From GWF2-38-10 sp964527595 (GTDB lineage: Bacteria; Babelota; Babeliae; Babelales; RVW-14): a stretch of 64,000 nt of DNA. The notes beneath the pieces were generated by a model. That model was not told the DNA's origin, did no database searches, and saw nothing but the letters and a program-made list of their open reading frames with translations. The translations under genes were made by a program, and so were the position numbers. The stretch covers positions 186,001 through 250,000 of the forward strand of contig CAZGPI010000001.1 of NCBI GenBank assembly GCA_964527595.1, given 5' to 3'. Within the stretch, counting starts at the first letter, position 1; every line of letters starts with the position of its first letter. Of this stretch, positions 8,592 to 17,555 are shown one piece after another.

Positions 8592-8620
8592 TTGCCAAAT
8601 CAATGTTTAACCTGTATAAT
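8592..8620 (+). promoter_or_regulatory. Promoter of the DEAD-box helicase gene
   Basis: TTGCCA at 8592-8597 and perfect TATAAT at 8615-8620 with a 17-bp spacer, preceded by an extended-type TG one base before the hexamer region. It begins after the stop at 8522 and leaves a leader of about 65 bases. Confidence 0.75.
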
Positions 8621-8692
8621 TGGTATAAATCTATGTTTCTATGAATTATCATACGAACAAATAAACCTTTTCACATTTACCGTTAGGCATTT

Positions 8693-9985
8693 ATGTCAAA
8701 TTACAACAACCAAAAACTCTCAAGAGATACAAACGAATTTTTTAAGTCACCCTCTAGATCATCCTCATCTAGGCCATCCTCCCCTAAGTCATCCTCACCG
8801 AACACGCCGAAAAAAAACACGTCGAGCTTTCGTTCTCCTTTGGGCCAAAGCCGTAACAATACACGTCCAGCTGCACGTTGGGTTAAAAATTTTAATCCAT
8901 CCGACTTTATAAAAAAAGTTGAAGAGCAAATTCAATCTCCTGTTTATGTTCCTACGCACGCATTCTCAGATTTTTTAATTGAAGAACAAGTTAAACAAAA
9001 TATTATTAAGCGCGGATATACATCCCCTACCCCAATTCAAGATCAAGCAATCCCGCTTTTACTTGAAGGCAAGGATGTTGTAGGTACAGCAAATACAGGA
9101 ACCGGAAAAACAGCCGCCTTCTTGATTCCGCTGGTCAATAATCTTTTAACTAAAAAAACTAAACGCGTATTGATTATTACCCCAACGCGAGAATTAGCCG
9201 CTCAAATTTGCAGTGAACTTAAGTTTTTCAAAGAAGGCACTGGCTTTAAATCGGCTCTATGTATTGGTGGATTAAGCATTAATTACCAGATCGAAAAACT
9301 TAAAGACGTTCCTGAATTTGTCATCGGAACCCCAGGCAGATTGAAAGACCTAGAAATCAATTACAGAGCATTGAATTTTGCTAACTTTACTTCTATTGTT
9401 CTTGATGAAGTAGACACCATGCTCGACATGGGATTCATTAATGATATGAAGCATATTATTTCAAGATTGCCGCAAAAACGCCATGCGTTATTCTTTTCGG
9501 CCACCATCTCTCGCGAGATTAAAGCAATCGTTGATCAAGTTCTTCGTGACCCAGTCTCAATTAGCGTTAAAACAAGACAAACGGCTGAAAATGTTAACCA
9601 GGACATTGTTCGAACAAACAACAAAATTGAAACATTACACGATTTGCTTATCAAGCCTGGATTCAATAAAGTTATTGTTTTTGCACGAACAAAACATGCG
9701 GCCGATAGACTATCAAAAAATTTGAAAATTCGTGGATTCCAAACAGCCACTATTCATGGTAATAAAACACAAGCGCAGAGAAAAAAAGCTTTGGACGCCT
9801 TTAAAGACAATCAGGTCAAAATTCTTTTAGCAACCGACATTGTGGCACGCGGTATCGATATCGACAATGTATCGCATGTCATTAACTTTGATCTACCACA
9901 AACACATGATGACTACATTCACAGAATTGGTAGAACTGGTCGCGCTAATAAAGTTGGCCAAGCGTTAACCTTTATCGAAGAATAA
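8693..9985 (+). CDS. DEAD-box ATP-dependent RNA helicase
   Basis: Superfamily 2 RNA helicase, probably in ribosome assembly or RNA turnover. Visible motifs in order: Q motif TSPTPIQDQAIPLL, motif I ANTGTGKT (about residue 132), Ia PTRELAAQI, Ib TPGRL, motif II as DEVD rather than DEAD (about residue 237), III SAT, V ATDIVARGIDID and VI HRIGRTGR. The first 65 residues are a Ser/Pro/Arg-rich low-complexity extension (SPSRSSSSRPSSPKSSSP), unlike the usual C-terminal basic tail. The protein ends soon after motif VI. It has its own promoter and terminator. RhlE- or DeaD-like; the exact subfamily is not assigned. Confidence 0.93.
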   Translation: MSNYNNQKLSRDTNEFFKSPSRSSSSRPSSPKSSSPNTPKKNTSSFRSPLGQSRNNTRPAARWVKNFNPSDFIKKVEEQIQSPVYVPTHAFSDFLIEEQVKQNIIKRGYTSPTPIQDQAIPLLLEGKDVVGTANTGTGKTAAFLIPLVNNLLTKKTKRVLIITPTRELAAQICSELKFFKEGTGFKSALCIGGLSINYQIEKLKDVPEFVIGTPGRLKDLEINYRALNFANFTSIVLDEVDTMLDMGFINDMKHIISRLPQKRHALFFSATISREIKAIVDQVLRDPVSISVKTRQTAENVNQDIVRTNNKIETLHDLLIKPGFNKVIVFARTKHAADRLSKNLKIRGFQTATIHGNKTQAQRKKALDAFKDNQVKILLATDIVARGIDIDNVSHVINFDLPQTHDDYIHRIGRTGRANKVGQALTFIEE

Positions 9986-10015
9986 GAATCAGACCAAATT
10001 CATATTTTTGTAATA

Positions 10016-10054
10016 AAAAGAGAGCCAAAGCTTTACGCTAGAGGCTCTCTTTTT
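10016..10054 (+). terminator. Rho-independent terminator after helicase gene
   Basis: Inverted repeat AAAAGAGAGCC / GGCTCTCTTTTT with a 16-nt loop and a T-run of six or more, 31 bases after the helicase stop. Confidence 0.88.
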
Positions 10055-10091
10055 TAATTTTTGTTCAATGTTTTACGGTAAAAGTGAAACC

Positions 10092-10628
10092 ATGAGCGCT
10101 GCTATCTCGTCAAATCCTCTTTCTACGGATGTTAATATGACTGGTGCGAATTTGACGCGAGCTAACTTTTTGACCGCTAAATTAAAAAAGGCTAATTTGA
10201 CAAATGCTATGCTCCGAGGAGCAAATATGACAGGTGCTAATTTAATTGGGGCAAATATGACGGGTGCTAATCTTGAAGGCGCCGATTTGACCGGAGCTGA
10301 TTTGGAGGGGGCTGATTTAAAAGGCGCAAATTTGCGAGGGGCCATTTTAAATGGTGCAAATCTGAAAAGAACGAATTTGATTGGTGCCTTTATGCCAAAT
10401 TGTAGTCTAATGGGGGCATTTTTAGCTGGAGCTAATTTGACAGGCACCATGTTGGATTTTGCTTGTGTAAGCGGGTGCATATTTTGGGAAAATAGCAAAA
10501 TAGGAAGCAACCTTGAAGCTAAAGTTGAAGGGGCTTCGTTTGCTGGCGCAATAGGATTAACCATTCCACAAAGAGATTTCTTGTTCGCGGGGAACGCCGT
10601 AAATATACCCTTGCTGATGCTTAACTAA
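10092..10628 (+). CDS. Pentapeptide-repeat protein
   Basis: About 178 residues, of which about 20-115 are tandem A(N/D)LxG/x pentapeptides (for example GANLIGANMTGANLEGADL). Such repeats fold as a right-handed quadrilateral beta-helix. Some family members mimic DNA and protect gyrase, but most have no known activity and nothing here distinguishes them. No signal peptide is seen, so it is probably cytosolic. The ATG at 10092 starts just before the repeats; an ATG at 10068 is the alternative and neither has a strong ribosome binding site. A terminator precedes and another follows. Confidence 0.85.
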   Translation: MSAAISSNPLSTDVNMTGANLTRANFLTAKLKKANLTNAMLRGANMTGANLIGANMTGANLEGADLTGADLEGADLKGANLRGAILNGANLKRTNLIGAFMPNCSLMGAFLAGANLTGTMLDFACVSGCIFWENSKIGSNLEAKVEGASFAGAIGLTIPQRDFLFAGNAVNIPLLMLN

Positions 10629-10667
10629 ATCCTGATATATCTTTATGCTAGACAAAATTCTTTCATG

Positions 10668-10707
10668 AAAAGAAAGCCCGGAGGTATTACACTCCGGGCT
10701 TTCTTTT
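10668..10707. terminator. Bidirectional terminator
   Basis: Perfect 16-bp inverted repeat AAAAGAAAGCCCGGAG / CTCCGGGCTTTCTTTT with an 8-nt loop and flanking A and T runs. It sits between the pentapeptide gene and rpmE, which converge on it. Confidence 0.92.
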
Positions 10708-10737
10708 ATTCTTCTATCAAATCGAATCAAGCAGGCG

Positions 10738-10944
10738 TTACTTTTTTTTGTTTTCGTAACGTTGTTGAAACTTCTCAATGCGACCAGCGGTATCAACAAA
10801 TCTTTGTTGGCCGGTAAACAATGGATGGCAATTTGAACAAATATCAACTTCAATACGAGAAGATGTTGATACTGTTTGAAATGCGTTGCCGCAAGCGCAG
10901 CGAACGTCTACTTCAAACAATTTTGGATGTATTTCTTTTTTCAT
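10738..10944 (-). CDS. rpmE: 50S ribosomal protein L31
   Basis: 68 residues, the full length of L31. MKKEIHPKLFEVDVRCACGN, the zinc-binding pattern CACG...CSNCHPLFTG and the end RIEKFQQRY are diagnostic of the zinc-containing (C+) form. It lies 14 bases downstream of the PGI/PMI gene and closes a four-gene minus-strand operon before a terminator. Confidence 0.97.
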   Translation of the reverse strand: MKKEIHPKLFEVDVRCACGNAFQTVSTSSRIEVDICSNCHPLFTGQQRFVDTAGRIEKFQQRYENKKK

Positions 10945-10958
10945 GGCAAACCTCTTAA

Positions 10959-11969
10959 TTACTTTATGCCTTTTGTCTTAAGTATCTCTTTTAGCTGTAC
11001 AATTGTTTTAACGTCTTCTGCCGAAACACCTCGAGCTTTACCGAGATAATAAGAGGCATAGTCAGACCACAAGATTATATTAAACAATTGTTCCTCAAGA
11101 GTATCGCCTAAAACAGGTGGTTTGTAAAGTACAACCCCCTTTTGCCGTAAAATCTCACAGGTCGCCTCAATGGCTATATTTAAATTTGCAGGTAGAAAAT
11201 CTATGGAGAAAAAAATCACGCATGGATTGGTATTGCATGATTCAAAGCCGTTAATCAGATTGTGGTTCAATTCAGGAAAGGACGAGCAAACAGAATGAAC
11301 CTTACTGTTTTCATTAAACTGAGTTTGCGCTCGATAGGCAAACGCCGCGCTCAAACCACTAATACCCCAAACATGGAAAAATTCATACCCGTTTACGGCA
11401 TATAAAAATTCCTTGAAAAACTGCTCATTTTCAAACATTGGTATATAGCGTTCAGCATGACGATAAAAAGACTCAATTTTACGCGCGCCTTCCAATAATC
11501 CAAGCGTATTGAAAACTTCCAAAATGAACCCTAAAAAATGCCCTAAAGCCAGGCGGGGAGCGCCAGACGCCGGAACAAGAGCAAATGGAATATTTTTCTT
11601 TTCTGCATACTCAACCGCCTTGCCGCCATGGGCCAAGACAATTGTTGGAATAAATCTATCGGCAAGTTGAGCCAAAACGCTTAGCGTTTCCCAGGTATTG
11701 CCTGAATAGCTTACCACAATTGCCAAGGAATCGGTGCTAATGCAAGCTGGCAGCTCAGAAGAGTCTATAACATAAGTATTTACACCCTCTTTACTATCTA
11801 AAAACGTCTTAACAATGCGTCCAGCAATCCCAGATCCACCCATGCCAACAAAAATAATGTTTTTAACATGTTTTGGAATTCTTGTCCCATACTGGCCCAT
11901 AAAATCTTTTGCCAGTTGCGCACCGTCTTTGAGCTTTTGTGGCCAAAGGCCAAATTCTTTAAGCATCAT
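10959..11969 (-). CDS. Bifunctional phosphoglucose/phosphomannose isomerase family protein
   Basis: SIS-domain sugar isomerase of 336 residues. The first SIS domain has FVGMGGSGIAGRIVKTFLDS and VVSYSGNTWETLSVLAQLAD, the pattern of the PGI/PMI family. The second half has PASGAPRLALGHFLGFILE and a C-terminal FNIILWSDYASYYLGKARG, also typical. It would interconvert glucose-6-P or mannose-6-P with fructose-6-P, feeding glycolysis and GDP-mannose supply. The ATG at 11969 has GAGGA upstream. It lies 23 bases downstream of two TMTC-like glycosyltransferase candidates, so a role in sugar supply for glycosylation is plausible but inferred. Confidence 0.85.
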   Translation of the reverse strand: MMLKEFGLWPQKLKDGAQLAKDFMGQYGTRIPKHVKNIIFVGMGGSGIAGRIVKTFLDSKEGVNTYVIDSSELPACISTDSLAIVVSYSGNTWETLSVLAQLADRFIPTIVLAHGGKAVEYAEKKNIPFALVPASGAPRLALGHFLGFILEVFNTLGLLEGARKIESFYRHAERYIPMFENEQFFKEFLYAVNGYEFFHVWGISGLSAAFAYRAQTQFNENSKVHSVCSSFPELNHNLINGFESCNTNPCVIFFSIDFLPANLNIAIEATCEILRQKGVVLYKPPVLGDTLEEQLFNIILWSDYASYYLGKARGVSAEDVKTIVQLKEILKTKGIK

Positions 11970-11992
11970 ATCAGTCCTCGCTCGGTTTGGAA

Positions 11993-14206
11993 TTACGCCA
12001 ATTTAACTTCCTTCATATACACAATAATATCTCGCCTAACAAAATCCTCCTTACACGAACGCAATAAAGCGGTAAGATGTTTTTTCGCTTCAGCTTGCTT
12101 GCCGGATTCAAAAAGACATCGCCCATAATGAAGTCCTGCATAAGGATGCTCTCGAGGATGCTCCATACATTGAGCAAATAATGGCAATGCGGCATCAACC
12201 TGTTTCATGTTTAACAACGCCAACGCGTAATTATACGCATAGAAAGCATTGCCTGATTGTTGCTTATAGGCGGCTTCTAAATACTTGCACGCATCTGCAT
12301 ATTTATGCGTAGAAAAATAAGCGGCTCCTAAATAAAAAGCCGAATCCCGATAGTTTTTGCACGCAACCGGTTCAAGACTTTGAATAACTTTGTCGAACTT
12401 GCCCAAATGGTGACAGACAACACCATGAACATATAGCATCTCGTCGTCAACCATATCACCGTGCAACGCGCGTTCATAGCAATTTTCAGCTTGTGCCAGC
12501 CGACGTGTATTCAAATAGAGGTCGCCCAAGTTTTTCCATGCTCGGCTAAAATATGGCCGTAAAAAAACTGCTTCTTTAAAACAATGCTCAGCCTGCTCCA
12601 AACCACGTTCTTCTAGATGAAATAGGCCCAAATTATTGAACAGTTCTGGATGAGCTTCACCAATCTCCAGAGCTCTTGTGTAGTGAGCATAAGCCTTATC
12701 TCGCAAGCCCCGCATCTGAAATAATGTGGCGAGATTTATGTGCGGTTCGCCATAAAAAGTGTCAACTTCTATCGCTTTTTCAAAACACTTAATCGCATTC
12801 TGCTGATCACCTTTTATATTCAAAGCAACGGCATAATTGTTCCATGCTCGCGCATCTAGTGGATTTTTATCAATTACATCTTTCCAGAATGTTTCCTCTG
12901 TCTGCCAAGCATTGTTACGCACTTTTGAGCTAACACCAAGAGCAACAAATAATAAAGAGCATGCTATAAAATGATGCAAATAGGTACATTGAAATGATTT
13001 AAGCGTTTTTAGTTTTCCGCAGAGATAAATAGCCCCATGTAAAATCCCTATGGCAAACAGAAAAAGCACACCGAAGGAAGCAATATACGTTTTATAATCA
13101 CAGACCAATTCGGTCCCTGGGAAAATAGATGCTCGTGGCAAAATGCTACAAAAAAACCAAGCAATAGCAAAACTCACCACGTTTACTCGATTTTTAATAA
13201 AAAGATAAAGTGCCCCACCAATAATAGTTAATATGGTCAATAATGGCAAAATTACATCTATCTCAAAAAATCCACGCGCAAGCTTGTATCCATACTCAAA
13301 ACACAATCCAAACGGCCAAAAGAAAATGCCCATGTAATGGAGCATAACCTTAAATTGAGAAATGAAAAATGTGCCGGTGGTTATAAATTCTGTTGGTTGC
13401 GCTGTTATCAAATTGCCACGATTGTTATGCAGAGGCGTCGTTGCAGCCGCAACAAGGTTTTTTGTCGCAAGACCAAACCTTGATAAATACCAAAACACAA
13501 TAACGGTCAAACAGCCATGAACCCAAAGGCGTGACGTAAAATCACTCCAATCACCTTCAGCAATAAAAAACCAGTCAACCAACATGACCAAAAATGGGAG
13601 CGTAACGATAATTTCCTTTGACCCTGCACTAAATGCGGCTAATACAAAAGCAAGGCCATAAAGCGAATACTTAAGAATGCTCGAAGTTGCTCGCGCGGCG
13701 TAAAGAAATGATAACAACACCGCAAAAACGAAAAACACCACTAACCCCTCAAGCCGCATTTGCGTTATGTACGTCACCGTTTGTGTTTGCGCCGGATGAA
13801 GTAAAAACAAACCAGAGACCAAAACAGCTAAAGGATAAGCATGTTTTTGAAGAAAGGCGTTTTTCTTTAAATCTAATAAAAGCTTTGCCACAAAGGCAAA
13901 AATCATAACGCCAATAACAATGTGTAATAACACATCAAATATTCTATAGGCAAACGGATTATCCTTCCAATTAACAAAGGTGTATTGGTTGAGAATACGA
14001 GAAATCCATCTCGGCCCATTAAAAAATAACCCGCTTACATCAAGAGTCCTTGCGTGAATATATTCCAAGATTGTTGGAAAATCGTCAAAAACAAACTGAT
14101 ATCTCAGCGTTGGCCAGTAAATGAGAAACGTAAACAAACTCAACAACGCTGGTGGCATAAGCCAATATAGATATGGGTTTATTTTTAGCTTGGTGACTTC
14201 TTTCAT
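11993..14206 (-). CDS. TMTC-like multi-TM TPR protein, putative GT-C glycosyltransferase (copy 2)
   Basis: 737 residues. The N-terminal 420 or so contain about nine to ten membrane helices. The first extracytoplasmic loop carries YWPTLRYQFVFDDFPTI, with the FDD acidic pair expected of GT-C mannosyltransferases such as TMTC/PMT. LLHPAQTQTVTYITQMR recurs in this family. From about residue 440 there are tandem TPR repeats (for example AWNNYAVALNIKGDQQNAIK). Family knowledge suggests transfer of a sugar from a lipid carrier to protein Ser/Thr on the periplasmic side; this is not demonstrated. It is a clear paralog of the gene directly upstream (21-base gap). GGAG lies upstream of the ATG. Confidence 0.78.
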   Translation of the reverse strand: MKEVTKLKINPYLYWLMPPALLSLFTFLIYWPTLRYQFVFDDFPTILEYIHARTLDVSGLFFNGPRWISRILNQYTFVNWKDNPFAYRIFDVLLHIVIGVMIFAFVAKLLLDLKKNAFLQKHAYPLAVLVSGLFLLHPAQTQTVTYITQMRLEGLVVFFVFAVLLSFLYAARATSSILKYSLYGLAFVLAAFSAGSKEIIVTLPFLVMLVDWFFIAEGDWSDFTSRLWVHGCLTVIVFWYLSRFGLATKNLVAAATTPLHNNRGNLITAQPTEFITTGTFFISQFKVMLHYMGIFFWPFGLCFEYGYKLARGFFEIDVILPLLTILTIIGGALYLFIKNRVNVVSFAIAWFFCSILPRASIFPGTELVCDYKTYIASFGVLFLFAIGILHGAIYLCGKLKTLKSFQCTYLHHFIACSLLFVALGVSSKVRNNAWQTEETFWKDVIDKNPLDARAWNNYAVALNIKGDQQNAIKCFEKAIEVDTFYGEPHINLATLFQMRGLRDKAYAHYTRALEIGEAHPELFNNLGLFHLEERGLEQAEHCFKEAVFLRPYFSRAWKNLGDLYLNTRRLAQAENCYERALHGDMVDDEMLYVHGVVCHHLGKFDKVIQSLEPVACKNYRDSAFYLGAAYFSTHKYADACKYLEAAYKQQSGNAFYAYNYALALLNMKQVDAALPLFAQCMEHPREHPYAGLHYGRCLFESGKQAEAKKHLTALLRSCKEDFVRRDIIVYMKEVKLA

Positions 14207-14227
14207 AATAACTTTCTCCGCTGTGTT

Positions 14228-16606
14228 TTAAACTTTCTTTTGTTCATTAGACGTTTGGCCATTATTGAGGGCCATTGCCTTCTTTAAATCTGATAATGAA
14301 ATACTACCATTCCCCTTAGTGACCTTTTCCTGCAAAGCAATCCGCACCATTTCTTGCTTGATCGCTTTTTTAAACTCGTCTGGCGCATTGATTTTAAGTA
14401 ACTCGGTTAAATATACTTGCGCCTGGTCAAATTTTTGCATCTTTTCTAAACAAACAGCGACCCTAAAAAACGATTGCGGTAATGGCTTAGGCAATGAAGT
14501 AATTTTCTTAAATAATTCATGTGCCTTGGCATAATCTTTTTTCGTTAACCATGTTTCGGCAAGATTATACATGTAACGCCCATCCAATGGATTATCGCGT
14601 ATCAATTTTACATAAATTGACTCTGCCTTATCATAACTACCGAGCATGTAATGAGCATTAGCAAGCCCAAACCAAACTTGGTCATTACTGCACCCGCGCT
14701 CAACAACTTGCTCAAACGCACTAACCGCTTCTGGATATTTTTTAAGACGCATACTCATTTGAGCGAAAGTAAAGAATCCGTCTGGTGTATCCAAATCACT
14801 TTCAACCGCCTTTTTAAAATAATTCCACGCAGTCTCTTGCTGATTTTTTTCTAAATACAAACGGCCAAGATTGTAATATGCCTTGCCATAATATGGTCGT
14901 AATTGTATCGCTGAAGCTAACATGCGTTCTGCTTCGTCATACTGTTTTTTCTTGATAAGTAAGGTACCTAAGTTGTTATAGGCTTCAGGGTAATTTGGGC
15001 ATATATTTAAAGCCATTTTCAACGAATCGATTGCCTTATCGACTTCATCTTTCAAACAATAAGCTACCGCAATGTTACTTAATGGATCAGAGTAGTGGGT
15101 ATCGAGTTTAATTGCCTGAGTATATGCTTTGATCGACTCATCAATGCGTCCAGCTTCGTTAAGCGCAACGCCGTAATTATTGTGCACGCGTGCCTTTAAG
15201 GGTGCGTGTTCCGAATTATACTGCCAAAAAGCAACGCTCGTTTCCCAAATCTTATTGTGCATCATCGCAGCAAATCCGACCGGTAAAAAGAAAAGTACAA
15301 TCACGGCCAAATTCACATTACGTAAAAGCATTCTTTTTGTAATCGTCGGCGCAAAAGAAACCACAAAGTCAACAAGCTTTATTGCTCCAAATACGATAGC
15401 TATAGCCAAAACAAATAGCCACCCGATCGAGGCCAAATAGGTCTTATAGTCACAAACAAGTTCTGGCGAAGGAATAATGCTCGACCGCGGAGCAACACAA
15501 ATCAAAAACCAAAAAAGGCCAAATACTACGGACGAATAAATTTTCCTGAATGTGGCATAAATTGCCCAGCCATAGATAATGGCCAAAACAGTAAAAGGAG
15601 CAAATGACTCAAGTGAAAAAAAACTTGGAGCTAGGCGCCAGTCATATTCAACACTTGCACCGAAAGGCCAAATAAACATCCAAAGATAGTGAATAATAAC
15701 CTTAAATTCAGAAATCAAAAATTGATATGGTGTTATGGCATCATAGGCATTTGGTGTCAGAATATTGCCACGATTGTTTCCAGAAACACTTTTAAGCGTC
15801 ACAACATCAACAGCAAAACCGGTCGACAAATAATGTAACGCAAGGCCGAAAAAGTACACGTCAAATAACAAATGGACCCATAAGCGACGCTTTAAATCGC
15901 TCCAATTCATCTGAGCGATAAAAAACCAATCAACCAAAAGGAATAAAAACGGCGTTACAATAACAATTTCTTTTGTCCCCCAAGCCAATAGGCCAAGAAC
16001 AAACAAAAGTCCCATGCATAAATATCTTACAATTGCTCGTGGAGCAATTGCCGCATGAACAAAACAAAGCACTAATGCAACAACTAAAAGACTTGCAAGC
16101 CCTTCAATGCGAGCCTGAATAACATAAGAGACGGTTTGAGTTTGGATCGGGTGCAGTAAAAATAGGGCCGCTGTAACAAAGCCAATAAGCGTTGCATTAT
16201 TGTAAAAAAAAGGCTGATTTTTCAAGCGTCGGCACAAGGTCTGTATTAGATAGAATACAAGCAACCCAGCAATAATATGAATGGCTAAATTAACAACGCG
16301 ATAATAAAGCGAATCAAACTTACCAACAATATAATTGAGTCGATTTAACAAGTCGCCCAACCAGCGTGAACTACTCCACCAGCGCGCGAGCGGATTATCA
16401 AATCTTATGTAAAATTTCTTGGAAATATTTGCCACATCATCAAATTGAAACGGATATCGAAGTGATGGTAGATAAAACAGCGTCGTCAATAACGCTAATA
16501 TCGAGGGGGGAACCAACTTTTGCCACCAAGCAGAATGCTCAGCAGCTCCAAAATCGCAAGCGGCTCGCGTCCCACGGGTCGGCAAGCTTTTATCATGCGT
16601 GTTCAT
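14228..16606 (-). CDS. TMTC-like multi-TM TPR protein, putative GT-C glycosyltransferase (copy 1)
   Basis: 792 residues with the same plan as the next gene: about ten membrane helices, the loop YLPSLRYPFQFDDVANI with the FDD pair, the block LLHPIQTQTVSYVIQARIEG, then about eight TPR units from residue 460 (for example AYNNLGTLLIKKKQYDEAE). A Ser/Gly-containing charged tail ends the protein. AAAAGGAG lies ideally upstream of the ATG at 16606 and a promoter candidate at 16655-16683. First gene of the operon with the second copy, the PGI/PMI gene and rpmE. O-glycosylation of secreted proteins is the likely role by family analogy; the donor and acceptor are unknown. Confidence 0.78.
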   Translation of the reverse strand: MNTHDKSLPTRGTRAACDFGAAEHSAWWQKLVPPSILALLTTLFYLPSLRYPFQFDDVANISKKFYIRFDNPLARWWSSSRWLGDLLNRLNYIVGKFDSLYYRVVNLAIHIIAGLLVFYLIQTLCRRLKNQPFFYNNATLIGFVTAALFLLHPIQTQTVSYVIQARIEGLASLLVVALVLCFVHAAIAPRAIVRYLCMGLLFVLGLLAWGTKEIVIVTPFLFLLVDWFFIAQMNWSDLKRRLWVHLLFDVYFFGLALHYLSTGFAVDVVTLKSVSGNNRGNILTPNAYDAITPYQFLISEFKVIIHYLWMFIWPFGASVEYDWRLAPSFFSLESFAPFTVLAIIYGWAIYATFRKIYSSVVFGLFWFLICVAPRSSIIPSPELVCDYKTYLASIGWLFVLAIAIVFGAIKLVDFVVSFAPTITKRMLLRNVNLAVIVLFFLPVGFAAMMHNKIWETSVAFWQYNSEHAPLKARVHNNYGVALNEAGRIDESIKAYTQAIKLDTHYSDPLSNIAVAYCLKDEVDKAIDSLKMALNICPNYPEAYNNLGTLLIKKKQYDEAERMLASAIQLRPYYGKAYYNLGRLYLEKNQQETAWNYFKKAVESDLDTPDGFFTFAQMSMRLKKYPEAVSAFEQVVERGCSNDQVWFGLANAHYMLGSYDKAESIYVKLIRDNPLDGRYMYNLAETWLTKKDYAKAHELFKKITSLPKPLPQSFFRVAVCLEKMQKFDQAQVYLTELLKINAPDEFKKAIKQEMVRIALQEKVTKGNGSISLSDLKKAMALNNGQTSNEQKKV

Positions 16607-16654
16607 CGTTTTCTCCTTTTTATAAAACTCGGAATGAATGCATAGCTATTGCAA

Positions 16655-16683
16655 ATTTTACTCCAAAATACAGATATGTCGAA
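16655..16683 (-). promoter_or_regulatory. Candidate promoter for the TMTC-PGI-rpmE operon
   Basis: On the minus strand TTCGAC (16683-16678) and TAAAAT (16660-16655) are separated by 17 bases and precede the ATG at 16606. Confidence 0.45.
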
Positions 16684-16711
16684 TAAAAAAACGGGGTCTT
16701 GCTGCGCTGAT

Positions 16712-16740
16712 TTGACCAGCCTATGAATATACCCTATGCT
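16712..16740 (+). promoter_or_regulatory. Candidate promoter for the M50-M50-tyrS operon
   Basis: TTGACC at 16712-16717 and TATGCT at 16735-16740, 17-bp spacer, about 76 bases before the start at 16817. It is divergent from the TMTC operon promoter in the same 210-base gap. Confidence 0.5.
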
Positions 16741-16816
16741 TAAAGAATGATGATGATTTTAATCAATAGTTTAAAGTACAAACCACGCTTACCATAAGAA
16801 TAAATAAGGTATCGCT

Positions 16817-17536
16817 ATGATGTCGCCAAGGATTCTTGCATTGCTTAATCAAATAGCTATTTTATTTCCCGTCCTTCTTGTTGTATTTACCTTCAAGGGA
16901 TTTATTCAAGCCTTAACGGCAAAATACATGGGTGACGACACCGCCGAACAAGACGGCTTTTTAACGCTAAATCCGCTTGCACACATCGACCTCTTTGGTC
17001 TTTCAATCGTTCTTTTTGGTTATCTTATAATCGGGTTTGTTTTTACGGACCAACTCCCCAGCAACATGTTTTTTGTTATTTTGGTTACCTTTGGCGCCCG
17101 AATGATTATCCCGGTTCCGGTTGAAGATAGAAATTTTAAAAACTTTAAATTGGGCGGCATTATCACGTCATTATCTGGCAGCATTGGAAATTTCATCTTA
17201 GCGATAATCGCAATATTGCTTTTCAAATGCTTGGGCTTATTTTCCATGCCAAATTACATACTTATTAGTACGATGGAAGTCATTACCAAAATGCTCGACA
17301 TTACGATTCTCTTTGGAATCCTCAACCTTATCCCCCTGCCTCCTTTTGATGGCGGAAGAATATTGCGTTATATCATTCCCGAATCGCATCAACACATTGT
17401 CGCTTGGCTTGAAGAGTACTCCTTGTTTATATTTCTTTTTCTTTTCGTTGCCCCTGGTATCAGCGATGGCTTTTTTGCTATGCTTTCAGTAGCAAGCATA
17501 AGTATTAAAAGGCTATTGGTTACTTTCCTATTATAA
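16817..17536 (+). CDS. M50 site-2-protease homolog lacking catalytic residues
   Basis: Multi-pass membrane protein of 239 residues, clearly homologous to the next gene: FTFKGFIQALTAKYMGDD aligns with FHEFSHALAATLLGD there, and LTLNPLAHIDLFGL with LTLNPAAHIDWMGL. The zinc/catalytic motif HExxH is replaced by KGFIQ, losing both His and the Glu. The second M50 motif NLIPLPPFDGGRI is intact. Membrane topology is retained and the frame is undamaged, so this looks like a pseudoenzyme under selection rather than a decayed gene. A regulatory or scaffolding role with the active neighbour is inferred. The gap to that gene is 19 bases. Confidence 0.8.
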   Translation: MMSPRILALLNQIAILFPVLLVVFTFKGFIQALTAKYMGDDTAEQDGFLTLNPLAHIDLFGLSIVLFGYLIIGFVFTDQLPSNMFFVILVTFGARMIIPVPVEDRNFKNFKLGGIITSLSGSIGNFILAIIAILLFKCLGLFSMPNYILISTMEVITKMLDITILFGILNLIPLPPFDGGRILRYIIPESHQHIVAWLEEYSLFIFLFLFVAPGISDGFFAMLSVASISIKRLLVTFLL

Positions 17537-17555
17537 CAAAGCAAGGATTTAGGCT

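Noticed and set aside
8284..8912. Several short plus-strand frames around 8284-8912
   Set aside because: They overlap the coiled-coil protein or the helicase start in other frames and lack ribosome binding sites.
10073..10564. 163-codon minus-strand frame with repeated FAP motifs
   Set aside because: It is the antisense of the pentapeptide repeats, whose DNA period keeps the opposite strand open.
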